Source: Sipunculus nudus
Taxonomy: Eukaryota; Annelida; Sipuncula; Golfingiida; Sipunculidae
Assembly: GCA_026874595.1 (NCBI GenBank)
Contig: CM049306.1
Span: forward strand, 50,170,019-50,234,018
Direction: 5' to 3'
DNA: 64,000 bases
The position numbers were made by a program, and so were the translations under genes. The notes below the pieces were generated by a model that worked only from the letters and a program-made list of their open reading frames with translations, was not told where the DNA came from and ran no database searches. Position 1 is the stretch's first letter. Every line of letters begins with the position of its first letter. Positions 12,037 through 22,985 of the stretch are shown here, in pieces.

Positions 12037-12187
12037 CACCATATTCAAGGCAGAGTATGGAACCCATGTTCTTGATGTGTAATTCTCAGGGTGTACCAGG
12101 GAATATCCTACCTGTTCATAATTTTCCATTTGAAGTCCATTTTAGGTTCCATTTCAAATGGATTGTTCAAATAGTTATTATAACTAA

Positions 12188-12390
12188 AATTAGGCTCTCT
12201 CCATGGCTCGGGTGGTGGCGTTCGGTAGTGTCAAGAGGGGGAGAAAACCGATGACCTCATGGGTACACCACCGACCTTGGACGAGCAACTACAACCCAGT
12301 CTCATAGTCTTGCCGGAGGTCGAACCCCGGTTCCAGCGGAGAGAGCCGAGCGTTTTTACCCTCGACTGTCCATTCCCTCCTGGTCACACA
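12188..12390 (+). repeat. Possible tRNA-derived SINE of a second family
   Basis: TGGCTCGGGTGG (about 12204) resembles box A and GGTCGAACCCC (about 12318) resembles box B, although the spacing is longer than in a tRNA. The tail GAGCCGAGCGTTTTTACC plus CTCGACTGTCCA (about 12343-12373) recurs almost exactly at 24304-24336, which supports a dispersed element. Confidence 0.45.
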
Positions 12391-13518
12391 AACAGATAAT
12401 GACCATGATTGTGGTTGCAAATGGTATATTTCCTAGATATTATATCATATATTCACATTGTTCACGTAATTTTGCATAGAAAAACAGGCTTCTTCCCAGA
12501 GAAATCTTTTCGCTTGTCCCCCCTTTAATCGTGCATTCTGTACCCATACCACTTGCAACCCGCATTCAGTAAATACCTCATGCTAGCCAGTTTTAATTTT
12601 ATATAACTTCGTCAGGCACTGACAGATGGGTATATGCAGACACATCTTAAAATCCTTTACAAACCTACAATCCAGTCCCTAATTCGAGTAACAAAACTCC
12701 TTGACACATAATTCTAGTTGTCGACAGGTGACGCTGCGATACGCTCCTTCGCATCATTACCGACAGTTCAACACCTAAGGGTGCATGTCTGTATCGCGGC
12801 CACAGAAGAGTTCCGTGACAAAAGTCCAGATCGACGATAGTTAATTTAAATATAGATAAACCCCGATTCTTTCCATGTTATTTTGTTTAACATCTCATTT
12901 TGCACTATTTGTTTTTGGTTTCATGTGTCTTATTGTTCTAAATAAGCGTATGTATTTTACAGCGGAATTATTTGTGACTCTGTTAAACACAAGGAAATTC
13001 TTCAAGCCACATATACGTGTAAGTATAAATCATGATTTTAATTGCAAAATATATATCTATAAATGTATACACTTACAGTTGTCAGTATTTCATGCGCCGC
13101 ACAACCACAAGTTTAAATTATTTGCATCATGTTCAATAGTGTATATGTTCACTATTGCAAGGAATATACCAAACCAAGTCGCACCAAGCACCACCATCTC
13201 ACTCCGCTCCCTTTGAAACGACCTGTTAGTTGCTTGCAAGTACACGTGATGGCGCTCCGCTAACCATGCAGGTACCCCGATATAACTGCCTGGGCCCTGT
13301 TTCCGATTTTATCTTGGAAATAATCCCATGACTATTACCCGCGCCTGGAAATCCTCTTTTCCGTCAGCTTTGTACATATACATATGTATAAATATAAATA
13401 TAGCAGTGAGTGAGAGTTCATTGGTCGTTATTTCTGTTTTAACCCGGGAAAGGCAGTTCGAAAGTGGAATATACAACCAAGTTATAAAGAAAATTCGAAA
13501 TCGTAACCCTCAGCTATT
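12391..13518. other. Downstream flank of the SRCR gene
   Basis: No exon is recognised here. Short frames (113 and 74 codons) have no domain. The region should contain the 3' UTR of the minus-strand SRCR gene. An AATAAA reading on the minus strand overlaps its stop codon (13522-13527), and I see no stronger poly-A signal just downstream. Confidence 0.4.
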
Positions 13519-13847
13519 TTATTTATTCGCCCATCCTCCTCTCATTCTTTGAATAGCTTCTCTAATATTAAGTCGCATGGCGGCAAAATCACGACGAAAT
13601 TTAGGAATGTCAGAGACAAATACCAAAAGAATGAATCCAATCGTTAAGAAAATTCCAATCACACCGATAATTTTGGCAGACAGACGATCGTCTGCTTCCG
13701 GTATCTTCTTTGCTGGCGGGTCATGTGACGTGGTTGAAATAGCATACACCAGACCTGAACTGATGAGTGATGGTGACGTCACGGTCGACATGTGACCTCT
13801 TTGAGACTCGCTGTTAGTGACCGTGTTGACGTCTGGTGCCCCAGCTC
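13519..13847 (-). CDS. SRCR gene last exon: stalk, TM helix, tail
   Basis: The acceptor CTGTAG precedes the exon at 13848-13849, and the frame runs from phase 1 to a TAA stop at 13519-13521. It encodes 109 residues: a Ser/Thr-rich extracellular stalk, a 19-residue hydrophobic helix beginning IIGVIGIF, and a tail with Lys/Arg clusters directly after the membrane segment, which fits an outside-in type I topology. The tail has no recognised adaptor motif. Confidence 0.85.
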
Positions 13848-16800
13848 CTACAGGCAGAGATAACAAATAATCAGATAATTAAATTAATTAGTTTTATTCT
13901 TTCATTATTATTTTTAAACCAAAAACTTGAATACTTTTTACGGTATATCTGACACTGAAATATTTGTTTATCATCTTGTTTTCACAACATGTTATACCTG
14001 TCAATTTTCTTTTGAAAAAATACATGGGAAAGATACTCATTTGTATTCGTCTGCAAGAAAAAAAATTGATATATCAATATAGTTAAATATTTAAAAGTAC
14101 TTTAACCCTCAGTCCTATAATATGTAGCTCAAGCAAACATTAGATGTGCATGTATTTTTCCTCGGAGTTAAACCAAGATATGTAATCAAATATTAAGTTA
14201 AGTGAAAAAGGAATTTTTTTTCAGATTTTTATACTGAAAAGAGGTGGTTCAAACATAACAAAAAGACTCAATAAAAACCAATAAAACGTTTTGACCGTAA
14301 AATTAGACATGAAGGTCAAATGTTTGATTGGCAACCGGGTGATTCTGGAACCTTGGACCGCGGCTATACTTTCTTGCGCGTTTTCCAGTAATTAACAAAA
14401 AGTGCCATCGACGGTTTTTTAGGTTCTAGACCGGTCGCCTATATGCCTCTATAGGTGATGATAATGTGTATATCAGGAGTTACATTTGTGTAAAATGGAA
14501 TCCTATTTCGTAAAATTGATAATTAAAATATAAACATTACTGCACCTAGACATGTTATAAAGACGTCATCCTCATGACCGCATGACGACTCAGAAAAGAT
14601 ACACTCTCTGAAGCTGGCGTTTGCTCCCATCTGCTCTTCACACAAAGGGAAACTGGCAGTGACTGGACCAGTCCCTGGACCAGCAACAGAATCAGAGGCT
14701 CGGTATGGGGGAGAGGCTGCATCTATAGTTAAAAATGAATTCCGTTAAAGAACACCCAAGAGAAAATTCATATTGTCCACCCTTCTCAAATTTGTCGTTT
14801 ATATTCAAAACGAACCTCTGTCTGTTAGACAGTGTGGGACGGCTGGGAAGGACTACTTAATTGTCTCAACTGTGAAACTCTAAAATAAAAATTTGGGACA
14901 TTTCAAGTTAACATCTTCTGCGTACCATTCACATGCATATGCATACGAAATATTACTTATTCCGTACAATACTTAACACACAAAAAAACAATACCATGCT
15001 TAAATCATTTGCCTTGGAACAGTTCATACCCAACATATTTTAACGGACCACATTGCCCTCTTCACTACAGTTATACCTACGCATTGTGGGTGGCATTTTT
15101 TTAACGCCAATAAAACCCTAACCAGCAGAGTCATACATACTCTTGTGAGTCGGATTCTGCGCAAGGTATACATAACCTTATATATGAGATGATTTACATA
15201 GTAAACCTTCTTTAACTACCGGGTTCTGCATTCTAGGGGCAAAGGGCAATACTCAAAGCCGGCACATGGTGCGGAGCCATCAGCCAAAAGAACTTTAGAT
15301 TTTCCTCAGTCAACCTCTACCTATTGTGAGCGCTCCCGGAACATATAATGGGAAGGCTATGCACTATAACCATTTTTCGTTCATACACGAATACGCCTTT
15401 CGGGGGTTCTTTTGTGTTATGACCGAGCAATGGGCATGATTACACATGTAATTATCTACTGAAGCAAACAATGCTGGGAATGCTTTTAAAAATACCTGTG
15501 TATCCCATCTCTCTACAGACGACATTTGACCAGCCGGTTGGACCGTGCAGCTTATCGCAAACCGTACCCCATGTGGTGCCATTGAAGTAATGTACCCTTC
15601 CCTCGTTCGGGTTCGATCCATTCATTAGGCGCAAACGCCCTGAAATAGAGAACATTTCCTAAAGAATTTGTTTTTTTTTCTTCATCCTTACATAAAAGGA
15701 TAGTAGGGACTTTCAGTAGATTATTCCTATAATAATTTTTAAAGTTTTTTTAAATTTTGTGAAAGGATTGAATACCGGGTTAAATCAGTGAAAATGAAGC
15801 AGCTGAAGTTCTAGGCCACTGATGGATAAATATTTTAACATGGGTAGTACATGTGTAATTGCTTCCGCCAGGGTGGTATACGTTCATCCTCGTTCGCATG
15901 TTTGTTTGTGTTTGTTTGAGAGCAAAACTCGCGCAAGTATGCACGGAATCTCATGAACATTTCAGGCCATTTAGGGAATCGGTACATGAAGAATCGATAT
16001 TTTGGTGTGGATCCAGCACATGATCCGGATTCAGGAACGTCACCATTCACGAATTTTCAATCAATTATGCACGCATGAACCTGGGTATATTGGTCTAATA
16101 AGTAAATGCTTATAAAATAGGGACCCTCCACATGGCGGAGGCTTGAATTTCTTAGAATGTAGATTTCATGTTGTAACTTACTTTCGATTAGAAATGTCAC
16201 CAGCGAGACAATCAGGAACTGGTAAACTTTCCGAGGAATTACACAGATTGACTAGTTGGCGGCAATTACACGAACCACTTGTCCCTGGGCACCGTCCTGA
16301 ACGAGCCCCCAAAGTGTAACGTAGACAGTAAAAGGAAAACAACTATCGAGACAGTCAGGTCCGGCTTTAATTGCGCACTATAACATTATTGTGTTATGTC
16401 CACGTATAAAACTGAGGTTTCATGTCAAGGTACTTAATAACAGGTGCACCAGGTTCTCCTATTAATTAAGTTTTGTTAATTATCTCACTGGCCCTTTCAC
16501 CAGTGGGGAAGGTTAGGCCATGCCTCAGCCGATTCTTCAGGTTTTACCCATTTGTTTAAAGTGTACACATTGGATCTGTAGTGAATAGGGCTGGGTATCG
16601 CCTACAATTTCGTATCGCAATATATTTCGATATGTGGTAGCGTATTGCGATACGTATTGCGATATTGACATTATATTAAATTAATAGGAAATAATTGTGC
16701 CTTCTGTATGTAAATATATATATATATATAAATATATATTATTGATAATTCTTTATTATTATCATCATTATTATTTTTATTTTTTATTATAATTATTATT

Positions 16801-19800
16801 TTTATTTTTGTTATTATTATTATTATTATTATTGATAATAAAATAAAATCCTGCGCTAAAGCGCTGTACAATAAAAAGTAGGGCCCCGCGATATTATCGA
16901 AATATCCATATATCGCGCTACTGTGATTCACATAATGCGTATCCTGATGCATTTTTCAAATATCGATATTTTCCTTTCAACTAATAAACTTTTTAGTAAA
17001 ACAATGTTTCTGTTACAACTGTAGACATCTTAACGAGTTGAAATCAACGACAGGCTTAAAGTGAAGACCCTTACCGCTTCATAAGACATTTATTACGGAA
17101 TGTTAAAGTAGGCCTGATAACCCACATATAAAGGGTCCGTATCAGAAAATTTGCATGTCTGCTCATTGACTTAATGGTTAACGTGCTGAGCCCGGCCATT
17201 TATATTCTCTCCTTATTCTCATTCTCATGATAACTGCTGGATGATTAAGTACTTGTTAACTTAACAGTATTATTGTTTTAGAACGGCTGTCGTGTGATTT
17301 GGTATACACGGCTGGAAAGGTGGTATTTGTAAATTTATGGCACAAAGAACTTTGACTTTAAATATTACTTTGGGCGCGGTCAAGAGTACCTTAGTTAATA
17401 ATAATTCGTGTTTGAAATAAACATATCTGCATACATAAACCTTTATTGTATCATTATATTTGTCAATTTATCTATGGAAACGCAGATTAATGCAATTTTA
17501 AAATCATGTTACTTCCGTTCCAATATTGGAAAAAATTCGTCATTATATCACATATGATGCTTGCAAGGCGCTTATAAATGCACTGATTCTTCCAAATTAG
17601 ACTAAGGAAATGCGTTACTGTGTAGGGTGTCAGGTGCTTTCATCAGTAGAATACAGCGTATGCAAAATACTGCCGCCAGGATTATAAATCAAACGTCGAA
17701 ATATGTCAATAATACCCCTACACTGAAACAACAGCACTGGTTACCTGTGGAATGTCGGATTAAGTTAAAGATTCTTCTGTATACCTACAAAGCATTGAAC
17801 CCTCTAAACCCATCATATCTAGGTGATCTTCTTGTTTAATACATTCAATCAGGGTCCCTGTGTTCTTTGAAAAAGTGCTTGTTGGTGACACACACGTCCA
17901 GGACTGTTACATTCGGGGAGAAATAGTTTATGATAGTTGCCCCGGCTCTGTGGAACTTTTAGTTACTTTTAAATCGCGTTTAAATATTTTTTTTTTATTT
18001 AAATAATACTATACAACTCTTACATGCACTAATTTTTACCATTCTTATTTTCGTAGTATTGTACGTTGAACTGTAGCTTTGACGTTTTTATTAGGGCTCG
18101 GTATCGCCTACAAATATCGTATCGCAAACAGTCAAAAAATATGTCTATATAAAAAAAAGACCAATTATTTGCGACAAGAACTATCGAGCCATGAACTCAA
18201 TTTGTTTGCGAATAGAAGTAATAAACCATTATCAACCATCAAGAAATATTCACAAGTATACTTGATGAAGAGAAGGAGATAACCCCAACTCTAATGCTTA
18301 GCAAGGGACCCACACATTTGTATAGAATATTCTTCTTTGCTTCACTAACCTTCACAAGTTATGAAGATCGAGCTTCTGTTTAAGCATGGTCCTTCAGACA
18401 GACAGTCGCCCATTGTATAACTATCTGTGCAGTCCGGGTTTTCTAGCGTGATGCTTGTGACGTTATGTGGTGGTCTGTATTCCATCTTTTCGGCACCTGT
18501 TGAGAACAAATTTAATCACTGCATACTTTTAGTATCAATTCACGATGATTCCGTATATAAACCTTTTCTTGATATAATATATATGGTTAAGTAATCCATA
18601 ATATACAGGCAAATCTCATCATTTGATATACCTTCATGTCACACTGAATGAAAATGTTAATACAGAATGCCGTTTACATGTGTATAGATATATTGACCGA
18701 ATCCAGAAGAACGAGATCTTTATCGAATCTTGTGACAAGTATCCTTATGCGATTGTCAATCCTACCCTGATAAAAGCAGACATAATTAGCGATGAAACGG
18801 AGAAGTCAATTGTCATTAAATGATTCGACAAACTTAATTATTGTTTGCACAACACGCAAATATTGTGGAAAACATTGTGTAAGCGTATCAAGAACCAAGA
18901 TCTTCGAAGGCAATTTGAACTTTGGCCTTTTAGGTTATACTGAGACAATGCGACATTTCTTCTTTTAATTTTCGACCATTTTTGCATCAGTGCTATCTAA
19001 ATAAACTTTTCATATTCTTTGACATTAAAAATATTGATAACAAACATTATCGAACTCCCAAAAGCCAAAACTCGATTTATCACTTTTTTCGATACTGTGA
19101 CCACTTATTCTGCCGGAACCTAGCATTGGTAGTTTATTGAATACTTAATTAAAAGTTTAATTGAATAAAATCAATAAATACAAAAAAATATAAAAAGTTT
19201 GTCTGTTGTTGTCGATCTCAAAACCCGGGCCTGAAATTAATTCAAGCAGACTTGTAATCGATACATACCTGGATAACCCAAGCTCTTACATAGAGTGGTT
19301 TCCCAGCCTTTATCGAAGTCGTCACTACATATGTAGCCCCACTCTTCTCCATCAAAGTATTCTGCCCTGCCATTCCTAGGACTGTATCCGTCAGCCAGAC
19401 GGGCATAAGCTGTAATAAATATATTCCATAAGCCAAACTAACAGGGTCGCGAATACAGCGGTAATACACCGCAGTCGTTCAAGATTTAAGTCGCCTTATC
19501 CGCTGTTTTGTTTAGCATGTTGTTCAAGGTCTAAACACCAGGGGTGACACAGGGCCAAGAATCAGACAAATGTGAACTTGATGTCGGGGGTTTAAAACTC
19601 GGAGTTGGTTGCACACTGTTTTACCGCAACGCATGGTGGTGAAACCTCGAAATCTTACTGTAGCGGTTAAAGCGATGGAGACACGGAAAAGCCAAGGTTA
19701 AAAATATTCAAGGTGAAAAATATCCAAGGTAAAATATATGCCATTGGACATCTGTAATTATTACTTTGAACAAAATTTAGGATTGTGAAATCAACCGAAT

Positions 19801-22800
19801 TAGAGTTATGGCAATATAATTGGCAGAAAGAATAATGGAAAGAAAAGGAAAAATCGTACCTTCCAGTGCCTTCGGGGGGGGGGGGGGGGGGGGGGGCTAA
19901 TTACCCATGTAATTACCCATGACAATATACTGGTAAATTTTTCATACAATATTTCATGACGTAAAATGAAGTTTTATTTCCAAAGTGTTTTAAAAATATT
20001 TTTTTATGAAACTCTTCTAAATCAACATTGCGTTAAACACCTCATGCGAATGTTAAAGAACAAACAAAGTTTCTGATGCTGCTGATACTATCTTAATATT
20101 AAATGGGTAGCTAGACGCTGCATTCCAAGTGTATTTCTGTTCATTTCTTCTTGTTAGTGCTTTTAAGTGCCGATCGTCAACCGAATGAGAAACAAGATAA
20201 ATTGATTTTCTTCAATGTATACAAATGTTTTACTCTTCAATGTACACTATTGTTTTACTTTTCAATGTATACGAATGTTTTACTCTTCAATGTATACGAA
20301 TGTTTTACTCTTCAATGTATACTATTGTTTTACTTTTCAATGTAAACGAATGTTTTACTCATCAATGTATATAATGTTTTACTCGTCAATGTATACAAAT
20401 GTTTTACTCTTCAATGTATATAATGTTTTACTCTTCAATGTATACGAATGTTTTGCTCTTCAATGTATACTATTGTTTTACTTTTCAATGTAAACGAATG
20501 TTTTACTTTCAATGTATACTATTGTTTTACTTTTCAATGTATACGAATGTTTTACTCTTCAATGTATACAAATGTTTTACTCTTCAATGCACACTATTGT
20601 TTTACCTTCAATGTATACGAATGTTTTAATCTTCAATGTATACTATTGTTTTACTTTTCAATGTATACGAATATTTTACTCTTCAATGTATAAGAATGTT
20701 TTACTCTTCAATGTATATGAATGTTTTACTTTTCAATGTATAGGAATGTTTTACTCTTCAATGTATACGAATGTTTTACTCTTCAATGTATACTATTGTT
20801 TTACTTTTCAATGTAAACGAATGTTTTACTCATCAATGTATATGAATGTTTTACTCTTCAATGTATACTGATGTTTTACTCTTCAATGTAAACGAATGTT
20901 TTACTCATCAATGTATATGAATGTTTTACTCTTCAATGTATACGATTGTTTTACTTTCCAATGTATACGAATGTTTTACTCTTCAATGTATACTATTGTT
21001 TTACTTCTCAATGTATACGAATGTTTTACTCTTCAATGTATACTATGGTTTTACCTTTCAATGTGTACGAATGTTTTACTCTTAAATGTATACTATTGTT
21101 TTACTTTTCAATGTATACGAATGTTTTACTCTTCAATGTATTCTATTGTTTTACTTTTCAATGTATAAGAATGTTTTACTCTTCAATGTATAAGAATGTT
21201 TTACTTTTCAATGTATATGAATGTTTTACTCTTCAATGTATACAATGTTTTACTCTTCAATGTATACGAATGTTTTACTCTTCAATGTATACTATTGTTT
21301 TACTTTCCAATGTATACGATTGTTTTTACTTTTCAATGTATACGAATGTTTTACTCTTCAATGTATACTATGGTTTTACCTTTCAATGTATACGAATGTT
21401 TTACTCTACGATGTATACTATTGTTTTACTTTTCAATGTAAACGAATGTTTTACTCTTCAATGTATACAATTGTTTTACTTTTCAATGTATAAGATTGTT
21501 TTCACTTTTCAATGTATACGAATGTTTTACTCTTCAATGTATGAGAATGCTTTACTCTTCAATGTATACAATGTTTTACTCTTTAATGTATATGAATGTT
21601 TTACTCTTCAATGTAAACGAATGTTTTACTCTTTAATGTATACTATTGTTTTACTTTTCAATGTATAAGATTGTTTTTACTTTTCTATGTAAACGAATGT
21701 TTTACTCTTCAATGTATACTATTTTTTTACTTTTCAATGTATAAGAATGTTTTACTCTTCAATGTATACTATTGTTTTAATTTTCAATGTATACGAATAT
21801 TTTACAATAGTAATATTTAAATTCATATTCACGTTTACCTTGACACTTGACATAAGCCCAGTCAGAAATATTGCAGTTGTCACCCGAGGATGTACATAAA
21901 AGAAAGTCTAACAACAATCCTTTGCAGTCGGGGTTCATCTTTCCAATGGGAATGAAACCTGAGTAGTTGAGACCGGCTTCATGTATCGTAATGACAGATG
22001 TCGCTCCCTTATATCCGACATGTTCACACACGACCGCCGGCCAGCCACGTTGTAAAGTATTGGTATCCATCTGCTGTGTGGAACATACAGCCGTCCAGTT
22101 TTTATTTTCATACCAGTAAACCAGGCCCATGTGTGGAAAATGGCCTCGTACTAACCGGACGCTACCTGAAGAAACAGAGCGGAATTAAAGAACACCCAGA
22201 GACAGCACACCTCCGCCAAGGTCTAAGATGTTTAGTATGATACGTAATCCAATCAATGGGCCATAAAGTCTTCTTAAAGATATATCCATAATGTTATGAA
22301 ATTCTATGAATTAAAATAATAGAGCAAAAAAAGGAGATAATTGACGGCATAACTTGTATCTGCAATTATATAGACCGATCATGAACACCTACCAAATACT
22401 TTATTAAAAATAGGGGGGGGGGGGTATTTCCAAACATACTTCCATGCTGTTTATTATTAATGCTATCTGTAAATTGATTATGTTTTAGATAAATACCCCA
22501 ACTATTTTAGGTACTGTTGTTAAAAAAATCTTGATAGATTTAAATTATTATTCATGATAAGATGATGCATAGAACCCATTTCCTGTGGCAAGTAAAAGCG
22601 GTGAGACAGGACTGGCTAAAGCACATAATTCCGTCTGTACAATGAATTCCGATTTCCGGACGAACAATGTCTACTACATTTGTATATATATCACAACAGA
22701 CTTTCGATAGACAATGCGACAATGTTGTATATGTAATGTAAACGTATATAATATTTAAAAGTGTAGAAAAGTAGAACAATATACCTGGGGCATATGTAAA

Positions 22801-22985
22801 ATTTAACTTTATATTTTATTCAATACCGACCACGGCCTTAATATGTACTGTACATTGTACTTTAGATACAAGCTTGTCGGAATGTTGTTTCATGTAGCAT
22901 CTATATATGCCTTATACTCACTAGCATTGACGTGATACGAGCAGACGAATGATGTGAAACTTATCCAAAATCCCAATAGGTACAT
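13519..22985 (-). CDS. SRCR-domain type I membrane receptor gene (7 exons)
   Basis: This is a predicted cell-surface scavenger-receptor-type protein. I joined seven minus-strand exons by consensus GT/AG sites: 22922-22985, 21839-22165, 19269-19409, 18350-18496, 15496-15639, 14546-14722 and 13519-13847. They sum to 1329 nt, i.e. 442 codons plus stop, with no internal stop, and every intron is phase 1. Residues 1-21 form a signal peptide. SRCR1 is about 22-130, SRCR2 131-226 and SRCR3 227-333. A Thr/Ser-rich stalk follows, then a transmembrane helix (about 393-411) and a 31-residue basic cytoplasmic tail. Each SRCR domain has six cysteines, the group A number. SRCR proteins bind microbial or endogenous ligands, but the ligand here is unknown. 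The tail shows no obvious ITAM or other signalling motif. Extra alternative exons cannot be excluded. Confidence 0.85.
14546..14722 (-). CDS. SRCR gene exon: second half of SRCR3
   Basis: Acceptor AACTATAG precedes the exon and donor G|GTGCAG follows it. It encodes 59 codons in phase 1. Four cysteines follow the SRCR C-terminal pattern (LC...EC...SC.H.DD...TC), including the conserved Cys-Gly-His-Glu-Asp stretch. It pairs with the half-domain exon at 15496-15639. Confidence 0.85.
15220..15425 (+). repeat. tRNA-derived SINE (copy 2, intronic, degenerate)
   Basis: TTCTAGGGGCAAAGGGC followed by CAAAGCCGGC mirrors the box-A region of the 3.2-kb SINE (TCTAGGGGTAGAGC...CAAAGCCG), and a tail word TACGCCTTTCG is also shared. 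It sits in the intron that splits SRCR3 of the receptor gene, in the opposite orientation to the gene. Confidence 0.45.
15496..15639 (-). CDS. SRCR gene exon: first half of SRCR3
   Basis: The acceptor CTATTTCAG and the donor ACAG|GTATTT bound 48 codons in phase 1. The peptide follows the SRCR opening pattern: GRLRL..., then GRV...F....WGTVC, then VVC..MGY. The two cysteines are positions 2 and 3 of the SRCR fold. A partial in-frame extension into the intron makes a short ORF, which is not the real end. Confidence 0.88.
16575..17060. repeat. Dispersed ATCGATA-type repeat (copy 2) with internal TTA/TA tracts
   Basis: It starts with GGGCTGGGTATCGCCTACAA and contains GTATCGCAATAT-type words. It is interrupted by a TA run (about 16714-16740) and a TTA/TTATT-rich tract (about 16740-16835), and ends with CAAATATCGATATTTTCC and TAGACATCTTAACGAG, matching 9.2-9.5 kb. 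A short piece with the same start (GGTATCGCCTACAAATATCG) recurs at 18092-18135. It lies in the receptor intron between SRCR2 and SRCR3. Confidence 0.55.
17521..17975 (+). pseudogene. LINE reverse-transcriptase C-terminal remnant (CR1/L2/Jockey-like)
   Basis: The frame at 17627-17836 has the typical end of non-LTR retrotransposon ORF2: RIQRMQNTAARII, then QHWLPVECRIKLKI, then YKALNP and SYLGDLL. Upstream, the expected ALILP...LDYGNALL stretch is split by a frameshift and a stop. Downstream, VAPALWN survives after stops. These motifs are known for the CR1/L2/Jockey group. The copy is 5'-truncated, frameshifted and dead. It is in an intron of the receptor gene in antisense orientation. Confidence 0.8.
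18092..18135 (+). repeat. Fragment of the ATCGATA-type repeat
   Basis: TAGGGCTCGGTATCGCC and TACAAATATCGTATCGC match the left end of the 16.6-kb copy. Only the terminus is preserved. Confidence 0.5.
18350..18496 (-). CDS. SRCR gene exon: second half of SRCR2
   Basis: The exon is bounded by acceptor CTCAACAG and donor AAG|GTTAGT and gives 49 codons in phase 1. Four cysteines are spaced as in an SRCR C-terminal half (PDC, GDC, GPC, ITC), ending IFITCEG at the junction. No part is missing apart from the usual variation before the first cysteine. Confidence 0.85.
19269..19409 (-). CDS. SRCR gene exon: first half of SRCR2
   Basis: The acceptor TTTATTACAG and the donor CCAG|GTATGT bound 47 codons in phase 1. 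The peptide reads ARLADG...NGRAEYF...EWGYIC, then FDKGW and TLCKSLGYPG, which is the classic SRCR N-terminal half. A different frame gives a 75-codon ORF over the same bases, which is a shadow. Confidence 0.88.
19874..19897. repeat. Poly-G tract
   Basis: A G-homopolymer of about 23 bases in the receptor intron. A similar tract is at 38850-38864. Confidence 0.9.
20213..21806 (+). repeat. 25-bp minisatellite (about 63 copies)
   Basis: Units alternate between two variants, TGTTTTACTCTTCAATGTAT and TGTTTTACTTTTCAATGTAT, each followed by a 5-base variable end (ACGAA / ACTAT). Spacing between successive TGTTTTAC words is 25 bp (20226, 20251 and on), with occasional 24- or 26-bp units. It lies entirely in the receptor intron and ends about 30 bp from the SRCR1 donor site (21837-21838). 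Plus-strand frames of 60-240 codons across it are artefacts of a stop-free repeat. Confidence 0.95.
21839..22165 (-). CDS. SRCR gene exon: complete SRCR1
   Basis: The acceptor TTTCTTCAG and the donor CAAG|GTAAAC bound 109 codons in phase 1. The whole SRCR1 domain sits in one exon, unlike SRCR2 and SRCR3. It reads VRLVRG..., W-T-A-V-C, A-V-V-C, then DC, LLC, NC and VKC, giving six cysteines. The frame continues past the donor to a nearby stop, which only reflects intron read-through. Confidence 0.88.
22922..22985 (-). CDS. SRCR gene first coding exon: signal peptide
   Basis: The start ATG (22983-22985, G at -3) opens MYLLGFWISFTSFVCSYHVNA, a hydrophobic leader with a plausible cleavage near the C-terminal Ala. 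The exon ends at a perfect donor A|GTGAGT in phase 1, exactly what the SRCR1 exon needs. A candidate acceptor TATTGTAG upstream (23023-23024) could add a 37-nt leader from a further 5' UTR exon. The exon is too short to appear as a long ORF. Confidence 0.75.

Noticed and set aside
20151-21668. Long plus-strand ORFs (up to 240 codons) with Cys/Phe/Tyr-rich repeats
   Set aside because: They are translations of the 25-bp minisatellite, which lacks stops in every plus frame; the same repeat gives overlapping ORFs in three frames.
22552-22779. 75-codon minus-strand ORF upstream of SRCR1, considered as the first exon
   Set aside because: A better signal-peptide exon with matching phase and a perfect GTGAGT donor is at 22922-22985; this frame has no donor in the right phase.
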